The notes beneath the pieces are model-generated. The model was not told where the DNA came from. It saw nothing but the letters and a program-made list of their open reading frames with translations, and did no database searches. A DNA stretch of 50,450 bases from Desulfacinum sp. (GTDB taxonomy: Bacteria > Desulfobacterota > Syntrophobacteria > Syntrophobacterales > DSM-9756), in contig JACIYN010000030.1 of assembly GCA_014359885.1 (NCBI GenBank), positions 1 through 50,450 of the forward strand, given 5' to 3'. The first letter of the stretch is position 1, and each line of letters opens with the position of its first letter. Below, one piece after another: positions 25,225 through 33,400 of the stretch. Position numbers and translations under genes: made by a program.

Positions 25225-26385
25225 ATGGAACCGAAATACGTATCCGCCGAGATGCGCGACTATATCGTGAGCATGGGTGCCGAGACGGTCAATTGGTGTA
25301 TGCAGTGCGGCCTGTGCACCAACCTGTGTCCGTGGCGGCTGGTTCCCGGGGAGACCAGCGAGAAGTTCAACATCCGTTACATGCAGCGCCTGGGCCAGAT
25401 GGGCATGGAAGGCTTCGAGGACGAAACGGTTCTTTTCGCCTGTTCCACCTGCGGCATGTGCCAGACCAACTGCCCCCGGGGCGTGAAGATCATCGACAAC
25501 GTGCGCGGCATGCGCGCCAGCATCGTGGGGGCGGGCATGGCCCCGGCCAACCTGCGGCCCATCCTGGGGAGCGCCCACGCCAACGGCAATCCCTGGTCCG
25601 GCCCCCGGGAAAAGCGCACGGCCTGGCAGGAAGGCCTGGATGTGCCCACCTTCGGCCCAGACACGGAATACTTCCTCTTCGTGTGCTGCCATTCGTGCTA
25701 CGACCCTCGGAGCACCAAGGTGGCCCGTAGCATCGTGAAGCTGCTCCAGGCGGCCGGGGTGAGCTTCGGCGTCATCGGCCAGGAGGAGAGCTGCTGCGGT
25801 GAGAGCATGCGCAAGCTGGGCGACGAGGAGCTTTTCCAGAAGCTGGCCCAGTCCAACATCGAGCTTTTCAACGGTAAGGGCGTCAAAAAGATCATCACCA
25901 CCTCGCCCCACTGCCTGTGGACCTTCACCAACGAATACCCGGAACTGGGCGGTGAGTGGGAAGTGATCCACTACACCGAGCTCTTGAACCGGCTGGTGGA
26001 GGAAGGGAAGCTCAGCCTCAACGCCGGGCAGGGCAAAAAGGTGGCCTTTCACGATCCGTGCTACCTGGGACGCCACAGCGGCATCTACGACGCTCCCAGG
26101 GCCCTTCTGGGAAAGGCCGCCCAGGACGGAACGGTGGAACTCAGCCGCAACCGGGAAGCAAGCCTGTGCTGTGCCGGCGGTGGTGGGCGCATCTGGGCGG
26201 AAGTTCCCATGGGTGAGCGCTTCGGCGAGCTCCGGGTGACCGACGCCCTGGAGCAGGGTGCCCAGGTGCTGGCCACGGCCTGCCCCTACTGCATGAATAT
26301 GCTCATCGACGCCTGCAACAGCCTGGGCAAGCAGGAAGAACTGGAAGTGGTGGAACTGAGCGAAATCCTGGCCGCTTCCCTCTAA
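25225..26385 (+). CDS. HdrD-like (HdrC-HdrB fusion) iron-sulfur protein in the qmoC position
   Basis: The 386-residue product begins with two [4Fe-4S] motifs (Cys25, 28, 31, 35 and Cys73, 76, 79, 83), as in QmoC and HdrC. It then has two cysteine-rich CCG domains. The first comprises Cys154/155/158, CCG at 190-192 and Cys230. The second comprises Cys279, CC at 315-316 in LCCAGGGGR, and Cys353/356. This is the HdrB/HdrD/DsrK catalytic layout. I see no membrane helices, whereas Desulfovibrio QmoC carries a cytochrome b domain in its second half. The ATG at 25225 is nine bases after AAGGAGA. It is the third gene of the unit and the likely electron partner of QmoAB. Gram-positive sulfate reducers are reported to use hdrBC in place of qmoC, which this resembles. 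Confidence 0.92.
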   Translation: MEPKYVSAEMRDYIVSMGAETVNWCMQCGLCTNLCPWRLVPGETSEKFNIRYMQRLGQMGMEGFEDETVLFACSTCGMCQTNCPRGVKIIDNVRGMRASIVGAGMAPANLRPILGSAHANGNPWSGPREKRTAWQEGLDVPTFGPDTEYFLFVCCHSCYDPRSTKVARSIVKLLQAAGVSFGVIGQEESCCGESMRKLGDEELFQKLAQSNIELFNGKGVKKIITTSPHCLWTFTNEYPELGGEWEVIHYTELLNRLVEEGKLSLNAGQGKKVAFHDPCYLGRHSGIYDAPRALLGKAAQDGTVELSRNREASLCCAGGGGRIWAEVPMGERFGELRVTDALEQGAQVLATACPYCMNMLIDACNSLGKQEELEVVELSEILAASL

Positions 26386-26400
26386 GAGACTGTGCGAAAA

Positions 26401-26437
26401 CCCCGCTCCCTCCTGGAGGGAAGCGGGGGCCCGTTTT
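26401..26437 (+). terminator. Candidate terminator after qmoAB-hdrD
   Basis: CCCCGCT-CCCT pairs with AGGG-A-AGCGGGG with one bulged A (26401-26428), and a short TTTT follows at 26434-26437. The T run is weak and slightly distant. Confidence 0.5.
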
Positions 26438-26441
26438 GGGC

Positions 26442-26469
26442 GTAGGGGCGGTTCGCGAACCGCCCCTAC
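26442..26469. repeat. 28-base perfect palindrome of the GTAGGGGCG family
   Basis: GTAGGGGCGGTTCG and its exact reverse complement abut without a loop. Arms share GTAGGGGCG with the elements at 28649, 35014, 35067 and 38702. The ACAGGAAATGACCGCGATGG that follows resembles the end of the 12566 repeat. Confidence 0.8.
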
Positions 26470-26522
26470 AGGAAATGACCGCGATGGCCCCCCTCCCCTC
26501 CAAACCGGGGACAAGGCTGGCG

Positions 26523-26592
26523 GATTGACGGTCCACGGACGACGGACGGCGCATCACAGATTACGGACTACGGATCACGGATCACGGATCAC
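26523..26592 (+). repeat. Heptamer tandem repeat, ten units, consensus GGAYYAC
   Basis: Seventy bases split into ten 7-base units. The last three are identical (GGATCAC), preceded by GGACTAC, AGATTAC and GCATCAC, with the earlier units more diverged (GGACGAC, GGACGGC, GGTCCAC, GATTGAC). It ends 16 bases before the start codon of the next gene. Copy number may vary between strains. Confidence 0.75.
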
Positions 26593-26608
26593 GAAAAAGG
26601 GGTACTGG

Positions 26609-26875
26609 ATGGCTTTGAGGCCGGAAACACTCAAGGAACAGCAGCAGGACTACTTCGTGGCCCAGTGGGAAGACGACCAGCTCTACATGACGCCCCACTG
26701 CTTTTGCGGCAACACCCTGGACGAAAAGTATTTTTGTGAACCGTGCCAGCGCCAGTGCACCTGCCAGGTCATTGTCTGCCGCGATGCGCAGACCCTGAAC
26801 GTGGTGGAAAAGTTCCTTCACGGCAACCCGGACTTCAAGCATTTCCAGGTTCATTTACTTGAGGATGCACCCTGA
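26609..26875 (+). CDS. Small Cys-rich protein downstream of qmo, unknown (QmoD-like by position)
   Basis: The 88-residue product starts MALRPETLKEQQQDYFVAQW and carries cysteines in CFCGNTLDEKYFCEPCQRQC plus CTCQVIVC, enough for one or two metal sites. It has no signal or membrane segment. In Desulfovibrio vulgaris a small conserved gene (DVU0851, called qmoD) follows qmoABC; this gene has the same position, but I cannot compare sequences here. It follows the terminator-like hairpin and heptamer array, so it may have its own promoter. An AAGGGG site lies eight bases before the ATG. Confidence 0.75.
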   Translation: MALRPETLKEQQQDYFVAQWEDDQLYMTPHCFCGNTLDEKYFCEPCQRQCTCQVIVCRDAQTLNVVEKFLHGNPDFKHFQVHLLEDAP

Positions 26876-27032
26876 GGCCGGCAGAGCCACCTTCTCACGA
26901 TGGGGAAGCCTCTGGGCGATTCCGAACCGTAAGGGCGAAAAATCTTTCGCCCCTGCCGTTTGCCGAAAGAAGCATCAAGGGACAGGAAGGACCGGAGATA
27001 GCTAGCTCTTGGGATTCGAGGAAACGAGGACC

Positions 27033-27749
27033 ATGACACAAGCGGAAGACAAGAAGACCGTGCTGAGGGCGGAGGATCCCTTCAGCTTTGCCTGCCATCA
27101 CGACCTGCCGTGTTTCACCCAGTGCTGCCGGGACGTGAACATCTATCTCACCCCCTACGACGTGCTGCGCCTTAGAAGGGCGCTGGGTCTGGGGTCGGCC
27201 GAATTCCTGGAACGCCACACGCGCCACTTTCTGGCCAAGATCACCCACATCCCCGTGGTGCAGCTGGCCATGGACGAAAAGACCCTGCGCTGCCCCTTCG
27301 TGGGCGAGGACGGCTGCAGGGTGTACGATCACAGGCCCTGGGCCTGCCGCATGTTTCCGCTGGACCTGGCGGACCGGGACGACGAGTACACCCTGCTGGC
27401 GGGCAAGGAAAGGTGCTACGGGCTCAAGGAAGGAGCCCGCTGGACCGTGGCCCAATGGCTCCAAACCCAGGACGTGGAGCCCTATGCGGTCATGGAACGG
27501 GCCTTCCAGACGGTCATGCCTTCGCATTTCAAGCCCGGTCAGCCCCTGGAGCCCGGCCTGGGGAAGCTACTCTTTCTCGCCTACGATCTGGACCGGTTCG
27601 CGGCCATGCTGGACGATCCCAAGCTGACCCGTCTCTACGAGATCGATCCCGAACGCCTCCGAAGGGCCCGGGAAGACGACGAGGAGATGCTGCGCCTGGC
27701 CTTCGACTACATCCGCTCCCAGCTGGCCGAACTTCTGGAACTGCTCTGA
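27033..27749 (+). CDS. YkgJ-family cysteine-cluster protein (copy 1)
   Basis: The 238-residue product has the YkgJ/UPF0153 pattern: FACHHDLPCFTQCC near the N-terminus (CxxxxxxCxxxCC), then CPFVGEDGCRVYDHRPWACRMFPL. The eight or so cysteines probably bind zinc or an Fe-S cluster. Function is unproven for the family. The ATG at 27033 (MTQAEDKK) has a GAGGA site; the frame opens at 27009. The next gene 20 bases downstream is a clear paralogue, so the pair arose by duplication. The position after the qmo unit suggests a redox or metal-related role, but this is inference. Confidence 0.88.
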   Translation: MTQAEDKKTVLRAEDPFSFACHHDLPCFTQCCRDVNIYLTPYDVLRLRRALGLGSAEFLERHTRHFLAKITHIPVVQLAMDEKTLRCPFVGEDGCRVYDHRPWACRMFPLDLADRDDEYTLLAGKERCYGLKEGARWTVAQWLQTQDVEPYAVMERAFQTVMPSHFKPGQPLEPGLGKLLFLAYDLDRFAAMLDDPKLTRLYEIDPERLRRAREDDEEMLRLAFDYIRSQLAELLELL

Positions 27750-27769
27750 GCGGACAACTGGAAGAACCC

Positions 27770-28564
27770 ATGGAAAACGTCAAGACGACCGCTCCCGAAA
27801 AGATTCGCCACCGCCTCACGCCCATCGAGAACGACCGATTCCGGTTCGCCTGCCACCCGGGAGTGCCCTGCTTCACCGAATGCTGCCGGGCCCTCAACCT
27901 GATGCTCACCCCCTACGATATCCTGAGGCTCTCCCGGCACCTGGGGTTGAGCACCACCCAATTCCTGGACCGCTACGCGGATGTGGTGGTCGAAGAGGGA
28001 AGCCCGCTCCCGCAGGCGGTCCTCAAGATGCAGGCAAACGAACGGCAGACCTGCCCGTTCGTGTCCGAAAAGGGCTGCCTCGTCTATCCCGACCGCCCGT
28101 CCGCATGCCGTACCTATCCCCTGGCCCGGGCGTCGCGCAAGCACCGGGTCCACGGCACCGTTCTGGAATCCTACTTTCTCCTCAAGGAAGACCACTGCCG
28201 GGGTTTCGAGGAAACGCGGGAATGGAGCGTTTCCCAATGGGTGGCGGATCAGGGGCTGGAAGACTACCACGCCATGAACAACCAATGGATGGACGTGGTG
28301 ACTCACCCCAAGGCAAGGCAGGGGCTGAGCGAAAAACAGCTCCAGATGTTCTATCTGGCCTCCTACGACCTGGACCGGTTTCGATCCTTCGTCTTCGAAA
28401 GCCGATTCCTCCAGGCCTTTGACGTGGGGGACATGGATCCGGAAGAAGCGCGAACCGACGACCGGGCCCTCCTGGAATTGGCGGTCCGATGGCTTCGCTT
28501 CTTTCTGCTGGGGTTGGGACCGGTCAAGCCGAAAGGCTCCCCGGCCGGCGGGGGGAAGAGCTGA
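27770..28564 (+). CDS. YkgJ-family cysteine-cluster protein (copy 2)
   Basis: The 264-residue product parallels its neighbour through its whole length: FRFACHPGVPCFTECCRALN, LTPYDILRLSRHLGLSTTQF and CPFVSEKGCLVYPDRPSACR. Differences are a longer insertion (residues about 105-140) and a 20-residue Pro/Gly-rich tail. The ATG at 27770 is 20 bases after copy 1. Both copies keep all cluster cysteines, so neither looks like a decaying duplicate. Possibly they act as a heterodimer. Function unknown. Confidence 0.88.
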   Translation: MENVKTTAPEKIRHRLTPIENDRFRFACHPGVPCFTECCRALNLMLTPYDILRLSRHLGLSTTQFLDRYADVVVEEGSPLPQAVLKMQANERQTCPFVSEKGCLVYPDRPSACRTYPLARASRKHRVHGTVLESYFLLKEDHCRGFEETREWSVSQWVADQGLEDYHAMNNQWMDVVTHPKARQGLSEKQLQMFYLASYDLDRFRSFVFESRFLQAFDVGDMDPEEARTDDRALLELAVRWLRFFLLGLGPVKPKGSPAGGGKS

Positions 28565-28612
28565 AGGCGGGGCTCGATCGCCGGAGAGGACGTCCGAAAA
28601 AGCCCGCGATGG

Positions 28613-28710
28613 CAACGAAGGATGAAACGCACCCCTGAAAAGCAGGCCCCTGTAGGGGCGAATGATCATTCGCCCCTACAGGCCGCGGGCCCGAACGGAA
28701 CGGGGTCCGG
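28613..28710 (+). repeat. About 96-base dispersed repeat with 34-base palindrome, copy A
   Basis: The central 28649-28682 is a perfect palindrome (CCTGTAGGGGCGAATGAT and its complement). The outer arms (AGGATGAAACGCACC on the left; CGAACGGAACG on the right) are shared with copy B at 38665-38760, so the repeat unit is larger than the palindrome. Confidence 0.85.
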
Positions 28711-28725
28711 TCGAACCTGCCTTTA

Positions 28726-28992
28726 TCAGTCTTCGATGATGCCCGATTTGAGCGCATCCTTGGACCAGACGGGGATGGGACCGGTGTAGCCGGTAGCCGG
28801 ATCGTACCGGTACCGGTAGGAAACACTGGCGGCCACCGTGGCCTGCATCTGGTTCCAACCGCGCGTGAAGTAGGGGCAGTCGTCATTGAAGCAGACGAAG
28901 AAAAATTCCGCCGACCACGTGGAAAAGTCGGGCGTTCTCCATTTCTTCATGCGGCTTCCGCAATGAGGGCAAATGGTTTTGTCTTCCATCAT
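28726..28992 (-). CDS. Ogr/Delta-like zinc-finger protein
   Basis: The product is 88 residues with CPHCGSRMKKWRTPDF and FFFVCFNDDCPYF, giving the CxxC-(about 22)-CxxxxC arrangement of Ogr/Delta-like zinc fingers, which in phage P2 activate transcription. Here there is no phage context. Related small proteins are common in sulfate reducers without known function. The C-terminus is polar and aromatic (SYRYRYDPATGYTGPIPVW). A start one codon later (second Met) is equally possible. It is convergent with the YkgJ pair. Confidence 0.75.
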   Translation of the reverse strand: MMEDKTICPHCGSRMKKWRTPDFSTWSAEFFFVCFNDDCPYFTRGWNQMQATVAASVSYRYRYDPATGYTGPIPVWSKDALKSGIIED

Positions 28993-29093
28993 CCAGACTC
29001 CTTTGTTGCACCAGGTCCAAGAGGCCGAAACTCACCTTTTGAACCTAAGATCGGGGCGGCTGCGCGGCAAGGCGGCGCCCGCCCGGCACCCCG

Positions 29094-29495
29094 TCAATCC
29101 TGGGTTTCATTGGACACGGGGTAATCCTTGGGATCGAACTTGCGGTTCTTCATGAAGATGGCCGTGAACTGCTTCATGGTTTCCTTCATGACCTCTTCGT
29201 AGTTGGGGACGTATTTGTCGAAGATCTCCTCGATCTTCTTATAGCTCACCCTGGTCAGATCCTTGCTCAGTTCCAGGTATTCGCGGCGCTTGTCTTCCGG
29301 CAGCGCCTTGACCATATTTTGCCCGAGCATGTTTTCGAAAAGCTTGTACATGTCGTCCAGGAGCTTCTTGAGCGCCTCGGGTTCGTGTTTTTCCCCCTTC
29401 TTTTCCACCAGCGCCTTCATGAAATTGACGATGTAGGGGTTTCGGATCCCCAGGGGGACGGCGGTTTCCGGATCGTTGGTCTTGGGTTTCTGCAT
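29094..29495 (-). CDS. Predicted helical protein, unknown
   Basis: The 133-residue product is charged and mostly helical (DPETAVPLGIRNPYIVNFMK, then KKLLDDMYKLFENMLGQNM), without cysteine, signal or membrane segment. The segment FDKYVPNYEEVMKETMKQF could pack as an amphipathic helix. The ATG at 29495 is preceded at good distance by GGAGGAG; an ATG at 29513 overlaps that site and would add six residues. I recognise no family. It lies between two small Cys-type genes on the same strand. Length, composition and ribosome-binding site support a real gene. Confidence 0.7.
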   Translation of the reverse strand: MQKPKTNDPETAVPLGIRNPYIVNFMKALVEKKGEKHEPEALKKLLDDMYKLFENMLGQNMVKALPEDKRREYLELSKDLTRVSYKKIEEIFDKYVPNYEEVMKETMKQFTAIFMKNRKFDPKDYPVSNETQD

Positions 29496-29642
29496 GGTCT
29501 TCTGCTCCTCCATTGGCTCCGATGGCTTTCAGGTTGCCCCTAATTACCATCGGCGGCATTGCTTCACCAGATCTTTTTCTTTGGGGAGAAAGCGGACGGG
29601 TGAACGGGAAGCAGGTGGCCCCGGGCCGCCGCGGCGTGGAAT

Positions 29643-30209
29643 TCAGCCGGCGGCCGCCTTTTTCTTGGCCTCGGCATCCTTGTAGGCTTGGAGTTCTTCG
29701 TAGATCTTCTTGGAGCACTCGGGGCAAACGCTGTGGGTGAAGCTCACGTCGGCATGCTGCGCCATATAGCTTTCCAACTGGTTCCAGTAGCCCTTGTCGT
29801 CCCGGATCTTCTTGCAATAGGCGCAAATGGGAAGGAGACCCCGGAGTTTTCGAAGGTTTTCCAGGGCCTCTTTCAGTTCCTGGATCAGCCGTTCCTTGTC
29901 TTTTTCCATCTGCTGGCGCTCTTCCACCTCCGCTTCCAGCTCATTGTTCTTGCGGCGCAGTTCCGCCAGGACGGTGAGCAGTTCCCGGGATCGCGCCCGC
30001 AGCCGCACGCGCAACACCACGTAGGCACTGACCGCCCCCAACAGGAACATGCCCGCAAGCAGGATGATTTCCGTCATCCCGACACCGGAAAAGCCCTCAG
30101 ACCCCGGCCGGGTTTCGGCGGCCCACGAATCCGCCGCCCCTGCCGTGAACAAAAGGGATGAGACCGCTGCCGGCAAGCGGAAAAGGACAAGGCGGATCGC
30201 GTCTTTCAT
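29643..30209 (-). CDS. Membrane-anchored coiled-coil protein with four-Cys sensor-associated domain
   Basis: The 188-residue product has an N-terminal signal-like segment (1-30), a second hydrophobic helix (about 45-68, IILLAGMFLLGAVSAYVVL), a coiled coil (about 72-125), and a C-terminal module CAYCKKIRDDKGYWNQLESY with CPEC (Cys129, 132, 162, 165). That module normally ends PAS-type sensors and response regulators in delta lineages. Here it has no kinase, PAS or receiver domain. The ATG at 30209 is chosen because the frame upstream (to 30752) has no family match. It is divergent from the SNF2 gene. Metal or cluster binding is probable; the signal sensed is unknown. Confidence 0.8.
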   Translation of the reverse strand: MKDAIRLVLFRLPAAVSSLLFTAGAADSWAAETRPGSEGFSGVGMTEIILLAGMFLLGAVSAYVVLRVRLRARSRELLTVLAELRRKNNELEAEVEERQQMEKDKERLIQELKEALENLRKLRGLLPICAYCKKIRDDKGYWNQLESYMAQHADVSFTHSVCPECSKKIYEELQAYKDAEAKKKAAAG

Positions 30210-30492
30210 GGTGGTTGCGCTCCGGGTTCGGCTCCACGCAAGACATCCCGGGCGCTTTCGGCCCAAGACCCCCGGGATGGGAAAGAGAGGCGGTGCAGAT
30301 CCCTCACACTCTAGTGAAAGACGGAACGCTTGCCAAGAGGGAAAGGAAAATCTTAACGGATCCCCCATCCTGGCATGCTCGGGCGCCCTTCGGGCAACGG
30401 GGAATAGAACGCCCCTTTTTCGGACCTTGATATGGCGCCTCCCAATGTCTATAACACCCAAACTCGGCCCAAAAGGAGGAATTCCCATCAAC

Positions 30493-33400
30493 ATGTCCGT
30501 TTCCCGCCAGGAAGAGGCGCACATCCGAAAGCGACTCCAAAGGGAATACCGGCGGCTGCGCCCTCTGGAAAAGGTTCTCTTGCACCTGCATGCCCTCGTG
30601 GACGGGGCGATTTCCCCCATGCGGCTCGCTCGGGTGTTTCGGGAGGCGCCCTTCCATCTGGCCGTCCAGATTGATCCCAAGGCGGAAATCCAGGACGCGC
30701 TGCTTCGGCTGCAAATGGCCGGATTTCTGGAACGCCACTTGTTCACACCCATCTTGAGGGTGCCCCCGTTTTTTGTCGAAACGGCGGCCCGATTCGCCTT
30801 CCAGAATCCGCCTCCGGTGGCCGTGGACCGGACCCGTTACGGCCAGGCTCTCAAGGAGCAGGCCCAAGCCTTCTGGACCCCCAATCCCGTGGTCCCGGCC
30901 CGCAGGGGCGAACCGGACGAAGGGAAAGTCCTCCGCCTCCTTCGGCTGGGGCTCTGCGCAAAGGACGCGGCCCTCATCACCACCGCGAAAAAGGAGTGCC
31001 GGGACGAAGGGGCCTTTCGCCGCGCGCTGGCACGGATCTGCAACAGCCCCTTCGATCCCCGCTGGTTCGACACCCTCGACCCGGACACGCAGCTCTCGGC
31101 CCTGGAAGCCTTGTGCGAACGGGCCGTGATCCATCTGGAAGACGACCGGGCCGTTCTCGACCACGCGGCCTCCGCCGCCTGGATCAAAGGCCTGGGGCCG
31201 GAAAGGTACCCCCGGGCGGCCGGCGTTCTGGCCCCGCGCCTCATCCTGGCGGGCCGCACATCGGAGGCACAAAGACTTCTGCCGGCCCTGAAGGATTCCT
31301 TCCTCGGAGACCTCCTGCACGCCTGGATCCATTGGGTCCAGGGCCGCCCGGAAAAGGCTCTTTTTAAGCTGCAAGAGGAAGCCCCGTGGAAGGATCTGGC
31401 CACTGCGGCCATCATTCCCGGAATTTCCGGCATCTTCTACCTCCTCGCCCTCCTTTCCCGACCCGGCCTGGCCGGCCTGGAGGACGTCCAGCCTTCCGAA
31501 CTCTGGCCGCTTCGGATATCCAAGAACAAAGGCATGGGTCCATGGGACGCCCCCGTGCGGGCGCTATCGGCAGCCGTCCACCTGAGCCGCTTGGAGGGGG
31601 AGGCGGCCGAAAAACTGCTTCTTATCGCTCGCGCCCTCTCCAACACTCCCTGGGGGGATTTTTTCTTCGCTCTGGGCGAGTTCTGGTGGCGGGGATTCCT
31701 CAGCGCCGGGGAGATCGAGAGAGTGAGCGAAATCTTCATCCAGGCCAAGCAGGCCGGGGTCCATTGGCTCGCCATGGAAAGCGCCGAACTCTTGTGCCGG
31801 GCGGAAAGGGTCACTCCGGTTCGGAGCAATTACCTGGCCAAGATCTCCCGAAAGTCCGGGTTTCGCAGCCTGTTTGAATCCATCTCGCTGCATGAGCCCT
31901 GGCGCCGGAGCCTGAACGGGCTGCGGCGGATCGTCCGTGAAGAGGCCGGACCGAACGCCCCAAAGAGGCTGGTCTGGCTCGTCTTCTACAACGGCACCAC
32001 CCTGGATGCGGAGCCCCGGATCCAGTCGCGCCGGGCCGACGGCACCTGGAGTCCGGGGCGCCGGGCTGCCCTTAAGAGGCTCCGCGAAGAATTCCTCGCC
32101 GCACCGTTGGACCACCACGACGAGCGAATCCTTACCAGCCTGGAGGAAGTCCGCATCGGCTACCGGAACCCTTCCCTTGCCTTCCGACAGCCGGATCTGA
32201 CTCTGGCCCTGGCGGGCCATCCTCGGCTTTTCGATGCCCTTCGCCCGGATCGACGGGTGGAGGTGACGGCGGAGGAGCCCCAGCTTCTGGTGGAACCCGT
32301 CCCGGAAGGATTCCGCATTTCCCTGCGGCCGCCTTCCAAGGGCCGAAGGGTGGCCGTAATCCAGGAATCCCCCACTCGCTACACGGTGGTGAGCTTTTCC
32401 AAGAAGCATCAGGAAATCGCCGCCGTGATCGGTCACGAGGGAACCTGCATCCCCGAAAGCGCCGCCGAAGAACTCCGGGAACTGCTGGGAGAGCTGTCCC
32501 GCCATGTCACCGTGCATTCCCCCTTTTCGCCCACCGACGAAGGACTTCAACACGTGGAGGCGGACCCCACGCCCCACGTGCACCTGCTTCCCGCCGGCGG
32601 AGGGCTGCGTGGGGAAATCCTCGTCAAACCCCTGGGAGAAGACGGCCCGCATCTGGAACCGGGCCGCGGGGGCGAGGTCCTCATGGCCGAACGCCGAGGC
32701 GAACGTTGCCAGGCCCGCCGGGACCTGGAGGCGGAAAGGCGGGGTGCGCAACGGGTGGCGGAAGAATGCTTCGCTCCATGGGCGACGGCCGGGGGCGATC
32801 TTTTCCAGTGGAGCGTGCCGGATCCCGCCTCGTGCCTGGAGATTCTCCAACGGCTCAAGACGTTCCAGGAACAAGGGCTGGTGGTGGTCGCCTGGCCCGA
32901 GGGGGAGCGCTTCCGCATCGCCCGCACCGTATCGGCCGACGATCTTCAGATCCTTTTGCACGGCCGTTTCAACTGGTTTGAACTGGAGGGGCGGCTGCGG
33001 GTCTCCGAGGATCAGGTGCTGGAGCTCCAGGTGGTGCTGGAACAGATACGGCGGCGAAGGGATCGATTTCTTCCCATCGGAGAGTCGGAATACGTGGCGC
33101 TGAGCCGGGAGCTCCTCAAACAGCTCCGGGACTTGGACGCCTTCGCCCAGGAGCGGGGAAAGACCCTGAGTGTGCACCCACTCGGGGTGCTGGCCCTGAA
33201 AGATTCGGGCACCCTGGACGAACACAGGCACCTGGACGAAAAGCTGCGCCGCAAGATCCGGGATCTGGAGCGGGCGATGCGAAGCACCCCGCCGGTTCCC
33301 GGAACCCTGAAGGCGGACCTTCGCGATTATCAGGTGGAAGGCTTCCAGTGGCTGGCCCGCCTTTCCGAGCTGGGCATCGGGGCATGCCTGGCCGACGACA

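Noticed and set aside
22939..26514. 1191-residue open frame antisense to qmoB and the HdrD-like gene
   Set aside because: It mirrors well-identified coding genes and is His/Gly/Val-rich without any family motif, as expected of antisense frames in GC-rich codon usage.
26523..26592. CRISPR-like array
   Set aside because: Units are contiguous 7-mers without spacers, so it is a simple tandem repeat.
28726..28992. Prophage remnant suggested by the Ogr/Delta-like zinc finger
   Set aside because: No integrase, structural phage gene or attachment site is nearby; such zinc fingers occur as ordinary chromosomal genes.
30049..30492. Upstream extension of the SNF2 frame
   Set aside because: It runs through the divergent gene and the promoter gap, with no family-like sequence; later starts have a better ribosome-binding site.
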